A program made the translations under genes and the position numbers. A stretch of DNA of 64,000 nucleotides, taken from assembly GCA_946902875.1 (NCBI GenBank), contig OX336344.1, positions 19,675,791-19,739,790 of the forward strand. The letters run 5' to 3'. Source of the stretch: Nematopogon swammerdamellus (lineage: Eukaryota > Arthropoda > Insecta > Lepidoptera > Adelidae). Of this stretch, positions 31,101 through 43,600 are shown piece after piece. Under the pieces are notes generated by a model. It was not told the DNA's origin. It did no database searches and was given only the letters and a program-made list of their open reading frames with translations. The first letter of the stretch is position 1. Each line of letters opens with the position of its first letter.

Positions 31101-34092
31101 ACACTAAAATAATCAATTAGTTTGTATGAAAACTGTAACTTTTTATTTAAAAGGAATTCAGAAAAAAGTTATTACACTTTTTTGTTACTATTGATCCCAA
31201 TAATCATTTCCTAAATTTAATGTACTCGGCGTTTTTACACCCTGTATAGAGGCTAGGTTAGGGTATCAAATTGTTGTTTGGTAAGAAAGTGTTACCATCA
31301 CTGTTATCATACTGCATCCATCAGCCGTGTGCGGTTTACGTGGTAACCCTTTCGTGGGCCTATTTTGGGGAATTATTTTGTGTGAGACTGCGTCTTGTTA
31401 ATTGTTTTTTTCCTCGACATTAGTAACATATTTTCATTCCCAATTACAGTTACGACGAGCCTGAAGGAGAACCGAAAAATAGCACAACCAAATTTGAACT
31501 GCAGTAAGTACTAACACAACTCGTTGAATGTTCATTTCGATCGAATATTCTCGCTGGTTCATTCTATAAAATCGGGATAAATAGATTCACCTGTATCCTA
31601 AGTAACAACGGCGAACACAACTGGCGAACTAAAGTGGTTGATTTATATAAAAAAAAATTTATAGACTACATAAACTGGTGTGACCGTTTGCTTTTTGAAG
31701 AATTCAAATCATCAAATCAAAATCATCCAGTTTTGTTGGCCAGCTCCTCAAGTGAAATGTGTATTCTTTATTCTTTATTCATCATTCGTATGGTAGTACA
31801 CTACACTCTTGAATTTCTCCAATTATGTTTTTACAATGTATGATGTTTGATGTATGATCTCAGTATAGAAATGAAGTATATAAATTAATAAATAGATAGA
31901 TAGATAGAAAATGCTTTATTGTTCCAATAAACATTCAACAGTAATAGGTACATTAATATGCAAAGGCGGACTTATCCTTTATAGAGATTTCTTACAGTCA
32001 AGCTTTGGATGTTTGAGATTCGATTAAATATAGTGGAATGTAAGTAGGAAGTCTTAGCTAGAAGAGTTGAGCGTGAGAATTATAAATTAGAATTATAAAT
32101 GAAATTAATAAGGCACGTGGCAGGACTCTAATAGCGGGTGATGTAGCTACCGTTGAAGATGTAATCAGATAAAAAAAGAACAACACGAACATTCTGTCGG
32201 GTAACTTTTAAAAAGTGTGCTTTGTCCCCATGCCGCACAGGGCGAGGTTCCAGTGCGCAGCCGTGGACTGTGTGGAGTATTTCAGCAGCGACGAGGAAGA
32301 GGAGTGCGTACCGACATATTCACTGGACTCCTGCTGCAGCAGCGGCAATATTTGCGGTCAGGACAATTGTACCTACAGTTTTGAAACTGTACCGAATTTG
32401 ATCCCGAGACATTCCGTTCAAACTTTCCATAATTTTGCAACTTAAAATTTAAAATACCTTAAATTTCATGATTATTGGCGAATACTAGGGAAACTGTGAA
32501 TTTAAGTATAATAAAAGTACATAATACTCGTAGTTCCCGGCACGCAGCTGACACAGTTGTAATAGGCTCAATTCCTGAAATATTAATGTATGGGAAAAAT
32601 ACTATTGGTCATTAAAGTAGGACATCTATCTTATAACACTCTTATGGATTAGAAAACATACATCGCGCTATGTGATGTAATGAATTCCTGTCTTCCCTGT
32701 GTCTCGTACCCTATTTCAATATCTAAAGGTTTTAAGGTCCCCCAACTCTACATTAACTGAGTTTATATTTTTATCTTCTGGTTATTATCCTCTATAATGT
32801 TTTTATGACGTTTGTCCTCTTCCATGAAAGACCTGCCCTTCAACCACATCCAGCAAACAAAGATAAGATAATCATTGTCCACATAAATTGTTTTAAGGAA
32901 CCAGAAGTTACCTTATCTTACCTTACGTTACCTTCTAGATTCGTGTTGTCAGCCAGCAGCACATCCGTGTACGTGACATGCCAGTGCTTCCCTTTGATCG
33001 GTCAAGCAACACCGAAACGGATCTTTACAGAAATAAATTATGTCTACCTATCTCATTCACTTAATATTTCCCACAGGAAACCAGGATATCGCCAAATTAT
33101 CAACCTGTGAGGTAGACGCCAAGACATACCGCGAGGGCCAGCAGTTCTTCCCGAAGAATACCTGCCAAGTTTGTCTGTGCACTCCGGACTTCAACGGGAC
33201 TTTCGAGGGAGCCCCTTACTGCAGAGACATCGACTGTGGTATCGAGATCCACAACCAGATGGAACTTGCAGAGAAGTGCGCACCTGTCGTCATGAGCAGG
33301 TCCTCTTGCTGTCCACATAAGTGGGAGTGCCGTGAGTTCTTTCTTCACACGTTGTTTCTTTTGCGTGCAGGTACATTCTGCTTTAGGCAATGACCATGCT
33401 TAGCATAGAAATTCAGAATCAGGTGGAACTGTTCGTATAAGTACGATAAGCCATATTACATTCTCTAACGTTCTAATCTGTATCAGTATAGTTAGAAAAG
33501 GCTAAGACCCATTCTTCTTAAGAATGATATTATCATCATAAACTCTTCGAACTGCACTCCCATGCACATATTTCTTAAATCGTTATGAGGGTTTGTCATT
33601 CATAACCTTATAAGATAACCTAAATAAGGATCGACCTAAAGATTTCAAAAGCTCTTATCCTCTTGCACGAAAGACCTGCCCTTCAACCACTATCAAATTT
33701 TTATATGAATAATTTCAAAAGCTCTTATCCTCTTGCACGAAAGACCTGCCCTTCAACCACTATCAAATTTTTATATGAATAATTTCAAAAGCTCTTATCC
33801 TCTTGCACGAAAGACCTGCCCTTCAACCACTATAAAATGTTTATATGAATAATAATTATTTGCATTAAGTGCTCAACTACAACAAAATCAATGCACCGTT
33901 TCAGCTGACAACAGCACCACGATAACTCGCACCACGGAAGTCTCCAGAGCCACAGAGCCAGCCAGTTGCCAGTTTGGAGAGATGTCCCTGAGGATCGGGG
34001 ACCAGGTCTCCGTGAAGGACAAATGCGTCAAGTGCTCCTGTCAGGTCCCACCTTTTGTCACGTGTGTGCAGCAAGCTGGATGTCAAGAATAG
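25130..34092 (+). CDS. Secreted cysteine-rich protein with VWC modules
   Basis: Seven exons join without frame breaks: 25130-25169, 26795-26945, 29760-29867, 31450-31503, 32241-32356, 33077-33331 and 33905-34092. They total 912 nt, or 303 residues plus TAG. All introns are GT-AG and all split codons fit. Residues 1-18 are a hydrophobic signal peptide (METVFAVLCVLICAV), so the product is extracellular. Two VWC-type modules follow: about 24-157 (NPCSIACYC, FQCAAVDC, DSCCSSGNIC) and about 165-241 (STCEV, NTCQVCLC, SCCPHKWEC). A Ser/Thr/Asn linker leads to a short third module (KDKCVKCSC, VTC, AGC). CxxCxC and CC-C spacing define the VWC fold, common in BMP regulators and matrix proteins. No orthologue is recognised by name. 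It is tail to tail with the collagen gene. SINEs and a MITE lie in its introns. Confidence 0.85.
25368..25460 (-). repeat. SINE tail fragment (Ser/Leu-tRNA-head family)
   Basis: GTAATCGGGTATGGGTATCT through GAGAAGGTAGGTGCCATACC is the reverse of the 3' end of the SINE at 50803-51205. It lies in intron 1 of the VWC gene. Nothing else was recognised in the 1.6-kb intron except a GATT microsatellite at about 25223-25246. Confidence 0.55.
26415..26600 (-). repeat. Repeat fragment shared with 60565-60760
   Basis: TAAGGTGTCTAACGACGCTC and CACGCCTCTCTTGAAGGACC recur with few changes at 60565-60760. A short piece is also at 28118-28150. Read on the minus strand it resembles the charged C-terminal end of a LINE protein (SLGSFKRGV). 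It lies in intron 1 of the VWC gene. Confidence 0.5.
27045..27455 (+). repeat. SINE, Ser/Leu-tRNA-head family, full length
   Basis: The tRNA-like head spans about 27050-27122 and contains the B box GAGGTTCGAATCC. Then come TGAGTTTTTTCTGACGG, ACTAGGTGGTAGGCTCAA and the tail GGATTACATAAAAAATAC. It lies in intron 2 of the VWC gene. Confidence 0.75.
27540..27960 (+). repeat. Degenerate SINE pieces
   Basis: ACTAGGTGGTAGGGTTTACC and GTTCAGTTTAATTTTCAGTG (27540-27730), then AAGGGAAGCACTGACATGG and GGGCTGACATCACGGATGT (27895-27957), are two decayed stretches of the common SINE in VWC intron 2. Confidence 0.45.
28087..28117 (+). repeat. Poly-C tract
   Basis: Twenty-four consecutive C, one T, then six C. 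It lies in intron 2 of the VWC gene. Confidence 0.9.
28505..28700 (-). repeat. SINE with tRNA/5S-like head, 5' half
   Basis: The minus-strand sense half contains the A-box-like GGTAGCTCAGTGATGCGGTC, a decayed 5S-like box (GCGCGGTCAGTACTTGG) and the core up to GGTACCACCGCACAG. The 3' tail is absent. The rest of VWC intron 2 up to 29759 shows only unassigned sequence. Confidence 0.6.
30165..30482 (-). repeat. SINE, CCGTGTGG-head type
   Basis: A complete minus-strand copy in intron 3 of the VWC gene. It has the TATGGAAACTGACACGGTTG start and CCGGCCCCACACGG end. Confidence 0.8.
30794..31246. mobile_element. MITE with 28-bp terminal inverted repeats
   Basis: ACAGGGTGTGAAAACGGCGA at the left and CGGCGTTTTTACACCCTGTA at the right are inverted copies extending through GAGTACATTA. 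TA or TATA flanks both sides, suggesting a Tc1/mariner-type target site. The interior is non-coding with a C-rich patch. It lies in intron 3 of the VWC gene. Confidence 0.75.
31885..32000 (-). repeat. LINE 3' end fragment with GATA microsatellite
   Basis: TAGATAGATAGATAGAAAAT is followed by CAAAGGCGGACTTATCCTTT and AGAGATTTCTTACAGTCAA. The same block follows AAAGATAAAAAATTCTTTAT at 59040-59155. On the minus strand this is a 3' end with a TATC tail. It lies in intron 4 of the VWC gene. Confidence 0.55.
33643..33852 (+). repeat. Three 70-bp tandem units in VWC intron 6
   Basis: GCTCTTATCCTCTTGCACGA begins again at 33651, 33721 and 33791, an exact 70-bp period. Units 1 and 2 are identical; unit 3 has two or three changes. 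A diverged single unit (GAAAGACCTGCCCTTCAACC) is at about 32817-32845 in intron 5. Confidence 0.9.
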
Positions 34093-35559
34093 TATTTCCC
34101 ACCACCAAAACTAAACTGATCGTTTCTAGAAAATCACACAGATGACATATAGCACCTACTTCACCAAGGTAGGATAACCTGACATTAGGGGTGAAGTAGG
34201 TGAATTAGCCAACCTTGTCCGTTTCCATACAACATAATTTTTTGTAAGTACTAGCTTTTATGGGGTTTTAATCTATTGTCTTTTGCAGACTTGTTTCATT
34301 GCAATAATATTATAAAAGACACAGCCTTGGGCGGGTCACTGGATAACACCGTTTGCTATCTTTGTTAGACGAAGACTTAATTATTTCTGAGTGATAGGTT
34401 ATGTAAAAGAGTATTTTTCAGAAAATGTATTATTTATTTTTTCAAATACATGTATTATTTTAATGTTCTGTTCATTATTTTAGTAGTAGATCTTAATATT
34501 ATAGACTAGGAAATATTTTCACTATGTACATATTTACAAGACAAAAGGACCGTATTATTATTATTAAGTACAGACTTATATACAATGCTTTGGCGACATT
34601 TAAAATTATTCTTATGACAAAATAATATTCTAAGCAAACGATATGTAACAAAATTAAAAACTATTGCAAACCTTGTTTTGCACCGAACAATCAACGTATA
34701 CAATTTTTATTTACTTACCTACAATAAACGGATAACACAAATCTTATGGAAAATACCTATTTTCTATTTAATTGTTAATTATTTTAACAATTACGTATAC
34801 TAGGCACATGTTTACGGTACTAAATAATATTAAGTAATATCAATTCATCGATTGATATTATAAATAATTTTAAAATCTTAAAATAATTTAAAATGCAATG
34901 AAGTCTAAATACTTACTACTATAAAAAATTATAGGCTATGAAAACTGTAAATTCGAGGAACGCTTAAATCAAATTTGTACCAATTTAGGAACATTTTTAA
35001 TTAAATCTTTGATGACGGCAACTATTTCTGAGTGTGAAATTCTGAAATACCCTAACCACTGTTAAATATCTTGCATTTTCATTTAATACTGTTATGGGAA
35101 CGTCATTATGAACATTTGATTCAATAGGACAGCTCATTTTATTTATCTTATATATCTAAGTTTATTCCCTATTTCTAATTTACATCTCAAGCAAAAACAT
35201 TGAAATTGGTCTCCATGAAAGACGCCACGAAAGTGGAAGTACATTTTAGTTTTTGATGGCACGTGCTACAAAAGGTTTAAGCAGGTGCAGTATTCGAACG
35301 CCTATGTATGTATTGAATGCATATGTATGTCAAAACACAATTTTTGGAAAAGCCGTCAGAGGTGTGTCAGGCAGGACCGTGGCACTTGCGAGATCCGTTG
35401 TCTCTGCCTATACTTTTTAGAAATTGTGCATGACGTTATAATAATATGGAGGTGAGAAATAAAAATAATATTCAATCTTCAAAACGTAAATGAGGATCTT
35501 GCCAATGAGTGAGGATTGAAGATCGATAATGAGGACAGGAATCTTCACAGACTGGTCCA
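34093..35559. other. Convergent 3' flanks of VWC and collagen genes
   Basis: AT-rich sequence between two stop codons. AATAAA near 34724 is a candidate polyadenylation signal for the VWC gene, and TTTATT near 35138 (AATAAA on the minus strand) is one for the collagen gene. A decayed SINE tail lies at about 34140-34230. No other gene was seen. Confidence 0.5.
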
Positions 35560-37643
35560 CTAGCTGAAGCAAGCGGTGCCCAGCTCCACTCTGAACGCCT
35601 GATTCTGTCGGCCGACGTCTCTCACGGCGATGTCCAGAATCGGAAGTCGGAGGGACTTTTCCGTCTCGAACGAGATCACCGTCTTGCTCCATTCTGAGCT
35701 CTTGTGCTGAAATAAACAATTCGGATGAGTATTTTGTAAAACGTAACGCAATTAATTATGCTGATTCCTTGAAACAGCGTGATTGCGATGGTTTTAAAAA
35801 GAAATGACTTTTAAAACAAATAATACAAATATGGAGATTACGCACGTGACTAGTAAATTTGAGTTATTTACAGAATTTTCAACGCATGTCAATCGATACC
35901 TATTGTGCAACCCAAAATAGTTTAATAATCGAACAAGAAATAAAGACGACATAGTGCAAATAAACGAATCCTTAGAATCTCACGACAAACAAAAAAGTAA
36001 ATTATCACTAGCATATCCGATAAAGATTTCTTATAACTGAAACAGTAACGACAGTATATTTGATGATACCAAGTGACAGAGGGATTTCGTAACATTTCCC
36101 TTAAGGAAATCAATGAATTCAAGAATAAACAAAGCTTAAAATTTGAAAAACAGTAACACACTACGAAATTTGTCAACATAGGAACGACTTTAGGTCTATG
36201 GACATCTTAAGAGACTAACCTGGCAATCATCAATGATAGATCTGTATCGCATCCTGTGGTTGCCCTTGGGTAAGATCTCAGCATCATTCCACGCCAGCAA
36301 CTTCAGTCCCTTTCTATGGTTGTTGAGCTGAGGGTCGAAGTAACCTACGGTGTTGCGGCAGTGGAAAGTCACGTTCTGACTGGCGCGAACCGAGAGCAGC
36401 TGAAGGAATCCAATTTGATTGTGGTCTGCCTTGTAGTTGATCTGAAAATAAATAGGTTGAAGATTAAACAAGCAAGACAAGGGAGAGCATTATGCCGGTT
36501 TTGTTTTACCACACAGAGCCGTTTTAATTGTTTAGGAATATAATCTCAGCCTACTCTGCTACTACGTGCGTTAATCCATATCAGTACGGAGGCGAAAAGG
36601 GGACGAAGAGATCGCGTGAAATAAGTCCTCACAGCACTTCCCAAAAAATAACATACAACAATGTTTTGTGTATTGCGAATGCCGGTATTGGAGTTGGTGT
36701 ACTAAAAAGGTAACTTAGATACATATAGTTAGTGCGACTCTTATTAATTTTAGACAATGTCGAACAGTTCAAATATCGTCTTCGTTGTTCAACTCTTGCT
36801 CACCATGAATCCATCGTCCATCTCGCCAAGCCAGACTTCCTTCTCCTTACCGATGTACGTGAGCTCCTCGGAAGACATCGGTTTGGGGTAGATGCAGCTG
36901 GCACCGGAGGCCATGTCGCAGTAAACAGAGATAGCGTCGTTTATGTCGCCGCCGTTGGGGTCGATCCAGTATTGCCCTAAATTATAAAACGTTGATCTTA
37001 ATGCACTGAAATTGTTATGTATGATCTGCCTTCACGACCGAGTATGGCATGCATTGTCAAACATAATATGGTGGAATTAGAAACGAAAGCGGGTGATGAC
37101 GCAAAGCTCCAATTACAGTGTATGATATTCTAGTATTGCCTCTTAGTCTGATGTCTTTCGCTGTAGTAATAAGTGCTTGAGGAAATAAGAATAGCTACGT
37201 CTGAAATATACAACGAATGACCAACGGCAATTATTTCGCTAAACTATTATACTCGTATAAGCTAAATTATAAGCCCTTTCTAAACCTAAACAGTATATCT
37301 GAAAGTTGTGTTCGAATGTTTCGAGCAGCAGTTTATCTTGCAAAAATGTTTCGAGAAGCAGTTTATCTTGCGAAACTTCTCTTTATAATTTTAAGACAAG
37401 CAATCAACAGCTCCATACCGCTAGGAGAATCCGGATAATGCTTGAATATGTCAGCACAGGTCTTCGCCGGGGAGTCCTTCTCTCCATCGGGCTTGATGAA
37501 CTTCCTCATGGACTCCTGCAGCTGGTCATAGGCCTTCATCACGACGGACTTCTTCTCCTCAGCAGACATTCCCTCCTTGAAGAAGCGAGCTGGCATTGAC
37601 GCGGACGGGTCGTCGCCTTGAGGGTCCGGGCCTTTCATTTGTC
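35560..37643 (-). other. Collagen exons 21-24: COLFI C-propeptide
   Basis: The exons are 37419-37643, 36804-36976, 36220-36441 and 35560-35706. Conserved landmarks are [37 protein letters not shown], the glycosylation site in [10 protein letters not shown], and the final ELGTACFS. The calcium-binding positions Asp1373, Asn1375 and Asp1381 are kept. Six cysteines remain (1355, 1387, 1395, 1453, 1498, 1545). By alignment from memory of the family, the second and third of the usual eight are His1361 and Asp1378. Confidence 0.9.
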
Positions 37644-40600
37644 CTGATAAAAATATGTTTTTTTATTGCTTCCGAACTGGGTGGCTCTGCTCGAGGTCGA
37701 AGCCTCAGGCGCAGCCAATTTCACCGCCGAGTAGGTGCCAGTCTGGCTTGGAGGTGGACTAATGTCGCTGGGGAAAGGATATTAACCCGCGATTTGAAGA
37801 TCCGTGGATTAGGAGTGGGGAAAGATATTCCCTGGGAGCCCGTGTTACTTAGAAATCCATGCTTGTAGTGATTTGACAGGTAATTGAAAAATCCCCGGCG
37901 TGACATTGTGCTACTCAACGTCACACCTGCCTACATACAAGTCACTCTCTGTAACGAATGAACTTAATTTTTTTTATCATTTACGCAACATATACCTAAA
38001 CACACAATCAGGGCAACTCGTGATTGTGAAACTAAATTTCTTCTAAGAACTAAATGGGTTATTAAAAGTACATATATCAAGATACTCTACCAAGGCGCCA
38101 ACACAACACCTTGGTTCCGGAAGAAACATTGCGTAATGGGCTGACAACACGGCTGGTGTAGCTGGTGCAGGTTCCATAACAACTAGTAAGTGATAGTTAC
38201 CATGTTGAAGCAGGGCCGCGATGGAAGCCGCATCATATCCCATGCCGTCTCCCGGTGGCCCCGGAGGACCGGCCGGGCCCATAGGCCCTGGCGAACCGTG
38301 ACGCCCTTCATCTCCTGGCGGCCCACGGCTGCCGATAGGTCCGGGGTTGCCTTGCGGACCCACAGCGCCATCGCGACCTGGAGCACCTGTAAGAGGGAAT
38401 ACATTTTTGACTTAAATTAGTACTCATAAAATAATTACGGATTAAAACTGCTAATCCGTAAAAAAAATTATTAGGTATAATGAAAAGCAGTGTAAACTTA
38501 AAAACATTAATAACCTAGCGCCCCAACCTAGTGGGTAGTGGCCGGTCACTAGTTCTCTCTCTCTAAAAGTACTTTTTAAATCAATAAAAAAAAAATGAGT
38601 TCACTCGTATTTACCTCTCGGTCCGGTGTCTCCGTCTTTCCCCGGCAGTCCCGCAGGTCCTGGCAATCCTCTCTCCCCAGCCAGTCCCGGTGCCCCGTTC
38701 ATGCCGGGCAGCCCGGGCATGCCTCGGTGACCCTTTGCTCCGTCGTTGCCAGCCTCGCCCCTTTCACCCTTGACTCCCTCCACTCCGGGGGCTCCGGCCT
38801 TGCCGATGTGGCCGATAGGACCATCTGCCCCTTGTGGTCCGGTCTCGCCGCGAGGTCCGCGCTCACCGGCCGGGCCGGGGGAACCAGTCGGTCCAGCTGG
38901 ACCCTGAAAACATTTCGAAGCAAAATGTCGAGATGTTCTTAATATATTAAAATATTAAGTATGTATATCAAGGGTATCAAGTTCTTTAACCCCTCAGGGG
39001 CCTACGCATGCGCGAGCTAATCTCCGTAAAACGTCGGAAATATTCGCGTTCGCAATTCGTGATGCAAGGAGAGATAAGAAACAATCGAAAAATATATGAA
39101 CATATATAGCAAATTTAGCATTGTTTAATCGCTACAAAATTTCCTACAAAGTTATTTATAACATGCAGTGCACTGACTGACTTATATTTTAATACCAAAT
39201 TCCAAATCACCAATAAAATGAGCTTTGTTTTGTTTCGATTTCACACACACACACTCAAATGGATAAAAACCTCCAATAATTAAATATTGACTTTTGAAAT
39301 GGCGCACGCGAACTCGCGCCCGAACATGCGTGCCTTCTCGAAAAGAACTGGATTGTTCGTTAATTTTTTGTTGGCGACAAAAGGAATCAGATCAAGTGGG
39401 CATATGTCCACCTTTTTTTAGAAGTATAATAGAGCCTTATCCCCAATTTGAAAGAATGTGTATTTTAATGTCGAAAGTCGGCCGCGCCACGGTCCCATAA
39501 GATGGAACGCGGTGTTCCGGTCACTTTCGGTGCCGTTCCAGCTAAACACGTGACACGTCGCGTGGTATGCACGAGTACGTCGCTCGAGGTTATTCTCTTT
39601 CTTTTTCATCGCTCTGCTAGATTCTTCATCCCTCTGACCCCCACATTATTCCGAAGCCGACGTTGCTAAGTCCAGACGCCCATTTAAAATAATTCCGTTT
39701 CACATACTGTTAAAAATGTGGAATTTTCACTAACTTGCATTCCAGGTGCTCCGACTGATCCAGCCTGCCCAGGTTGTCCCATAGGGCCCTTGTCTCCAGG
39801 TCGTCCCGATAGACCGGGGGAACCAGGCTTGCCAGACCTTCCTTCCGGACCCTGCTCTCCCATCGGCCCGGGTGGGCCTTGCGGGCCCTGGTTGCCCATA
39901 GGTCCAGGAGCTCCATCACTTCCTTGCTTGCCCGGAGTTCCACTCTCCCCCTGACACAGATAAGAATAAGGATGAGCACATATTTAGTAGTTCATTTTAA
40001 TTTTAAAATAATTTTTAAAAGTGTGTCGTTCTTATTGTTCTAAAAATAGGTTAAGGTTATTTTATATGACCTTTAAAAATCCTCATAGAGACCTCCATCG
40101 CCCCCCTTCGGTGGGGGTGTATACCAATCGACTATCCCGCTCCTCCTTCCCACTCTCACACCCCCTTCTACCACCGTCTCTCTTCCCTCCAAACCCCCTG
40201 TATTTAGCTTTGAAAGCCCGCCCACAAAAAAACTAATTATACCATTTTAAAACTACAAATATGCTTACTTGCAATCCTCGAAGTCCCTGAGGTCCAGGTG
40301 GGCCTCCAATACCCGGCAGTCCAGACGGTCCCCGTTCTCCAGTGGGTCCGACCGGTCCCGCGACTCCTTGAGGTCCAACTTCCCCTTCGCTCCCGCGCTC
40401 TCCTTTGGGACCTTCGATCCCAGGTACTCCAGTAAGTCCCTGAGGTCCAGGGGCTCCAGGTCTGCCGGAATCCCCTGGAGAACCTTTGGCACCCGACAAT
40501 CCAGGATTTCCGGCTAGACCAGAGTTTCCTTGTGGTCCCTGAAATATTTTTTTTGTCTTAATTTCGTACTAGCTTTTGCTCGCGGCTTCGCTCGCATAAC

Positions 40601-43600
40601 CTATGTCCATCCTGAAGGCCCATTCTAAATATTCGTCAAAGAATTTTTAAATCGGATAAATATTTTCGTAGATTACCTCCTACATCCAAACTTACAAACT
40701 TTACCTCTTTATAATTTTAGTGTTGATGTAATGATTAACCGAGTTCGCGAATGATTTAGAATTTCAAATTATCCTTACTTACTTACAACATCCAGTATTG
40801 CCAAATCTTTGTCAATCATCTGTAGTACACAACAGTTAAAATAGTTATATTCCTTTCTTTTTTATACATCCAGTTCGACTGTCACATCGTTGTTCTCCTA
40901 AATGGAATCACTAGGTACTTATGTATCGGTCATAAATTTATATTTTCCTCCCTTCGGCAATTGTGAAACATACAGAAGTATAAATTTCAAACGCACCGGT
41001 GGTCCCAGGTCTCCCGGCCGGCCCGGCATACCGCTTATACCCATTTCCCCCTTATGCCCCTGTTCGCCGCGGGCTCCCTTCGCTCCAGCAAATCCCTGCA
41101 GTCCTCGCAAGCCTGGCTCGCCAGTTGCTCCTGATAGGGAAGTTGACCATAGTGTTTATATTATTGGGTTCAAACAATTTAACCGTTTCTTTAAACAAAA
41201 CTTTTGAGAATTTTGTATTTTATCGTAAGTGTGCATTAATTTACGTAATTGTGTATTAATTTACTTATAGGCAATGTCATTCGCCCGGTGGGTGCTGACA
41301 TTGTGAATGATAACGCGAGGCGGCTAACGCCGTAGATTCAGGTTTAAATTCTGGTTGGAGACGAAATTGTCTGTTTCAGCTTTGCATATTATATCTAAAA
41401 TAAGCGAAGACTTTACAAACAAAAATTTCAAATAGTAACCTGGTGTTCCAGAGTTTCCTTGCTGTCCCTTCTGGCCGACATATCCTCTGTCACCCTTAAG
41501 ACCCGGCATTCCCGTTAGCCCTGGTGGTCCGGGGAAGCCAGGAGAGCCCTGTGGTCCGGTAGGACCACGTTCACCCGTAGACCCTGGAGCTCCTGATTCA
41601 CCAGGAACACCTGCGATCCCTGGCTCCCCACGTTCAGCGGGCTCGCCTGGAGGTCCCGTCGGTCCGACTAAACCCTGAAGTCCCTGATCTCCTTGACGAC
41701 CTGTGTTAGTAAACAATTTCATGAATTTCTTGCTGATTTTAAATGTTGTCTGTCATCTCCTCTCTTTAACATAGCTAAAGAAACAACAGCCCGCGATACT
41801 TTTTATAGAAAAAACTAATCTGGCTGAAAAAAAAAATTGCCCATTGATCACAGGATATGCGCAAAATTGAGAATAATAGTAACGAAAATCCCACATAATA
41901 TACTTATTCAGAATAAAAAAGAGAGGGGAATTTGTTAGAGATGGCAGCAAGTTAGATTGTATTTGTATTGTCAATAGGATACAGATACCGAAAGTCCTAA
42001 TACACGACCTTTTAGTCTGTTCGGTTTATTACCTAAGTGGCAATAAGTAACAATAGGCAATACTAATTCTACAAGTTCGCCTCACCCGGTGCTCCTTCAG
42101 GCCCAACCGGGCCAGCTGAGCCTCTGTCTCCTTTTTCTCCTTGCGAACCTGGAGCTCCGCGAAGTCCAGGCATTCCGACCATACCGGGACCTCCAGCGTG
42201 GCCCTTGTCACCTCGTAAGCCTTGTAAACCCTGGACCAATGAATTGACGTATTTGTGAATTTACAATGTCTTTCAGTTATTTTCTTATATTAGAAACTAT
42301 CTAATTTGAAGATAGTTGTAGAATTCATCGAAAAGACACGACAAGAAAATGTAGACCATCCACCTCTGTAAGAGCTAAAATTTGTATTATTAGATGTAAT
42401 ACTTTTCTTTCTCTCTTAGAACCATTGCGCAGATATGCGCACATAATATAGGTACTTGATGTAGGCACATAGGCTTCAGAAGCAATAAGCAAAGATGATA
42501 TTCAATTCCTTCACTGAAGTGTGGTATATTATCTTTAGTGAGATTTGCTCACTGTCTGGACTTAAAATCTTGAAAAATAATAAAATTAAGACTGTTTTCA
42601 CGACTCAAATATTTTAGTTAAAAAGTATTATGTTAAAACGCAAGTTTCTAACCGGAGGTCCGTCCTGTCCCTGTGCGCCCGCTTCTCCTTTCTCTCCAGG
42701 TGTGCCCTGCTGTCCTGGTGTACCGCGCTCTCCAGTGAAACCTCTTTCACCCCTAGCACCTGCCACGCCAGATGGTCCCGCCGGTCCAGCGATTCCTGCC
42801 TCTCCTTCCTTTCCAGGTGCACCAGGTTGACCAGCTGCTCCTGGCATACCCTATATTCAAAAAATATAAAATAATAATAAAATAAAGATAAGCCACAGTA
42901 GCAGGCAAAGGGTTTAGAAGTAATTTCTTGTATTCTTGGCAAAGCTTCAAAAACTACTAGTCATACTACTATATACTATTAATATTTTCACTGAGTAATG
43001 ACGTATGGGCTTTTGTTCTGGGGTACCAGTGCTACTTGAGAGCGAATTTTTAGATAGCCCGCGCTGCGCTAGGCATCAACCGAGGGATTCCTGCCGTGAT
43101 GACTTATTCTCGGAAAACTGTGAGTCTTCTGTATGCCTGAGGCAGTCTCAAACATACCCGTGCTAATAAAGTTTTCCACAGCCGCAACACTAGAGCCAAA
43201 CATTTAATTATAATACCACTAGTGAAACACCCTGCTTTTAATGCCTGCGGTTCTACAATAAACTCCCGAATGCAATATTAACAGTAAGGATTATATATAT
43301 AATACATTTATATATATATAGCCTCTAGTTAGCTTCGTCGTTAAGGCCTCGGTAGTGCTATCCATGACATTTGCATCGTACTTTTGGTCAGTCGCATTAG
43401 AATATGAGGTGACGCGCGCGCGAAGAGCTGCGCGACGACGTCGCCATGCAGTCCGGCGGATACGGAGCTCTCCGAGATGGGGGTGGTGGTGGCCTACGTG
43501 TCTAGTTCCACCACCCATCGCTCGAAGCTAGTCTCGCGTCGTCGTCTCGGAGAGCTCCGTAGCCACGGCCTGCACCCGCCGGCGCGCTTGGAGGCTTGTC

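Noticed and set aside
38595..38942. Plus-strand frames rich in Ser/Arg/Pro opposite collagen exons
   Set aside because: They are antisense shadows of Gly-X-Y codons. The minus-strand exons have phase, splice sites and the helix repeat.
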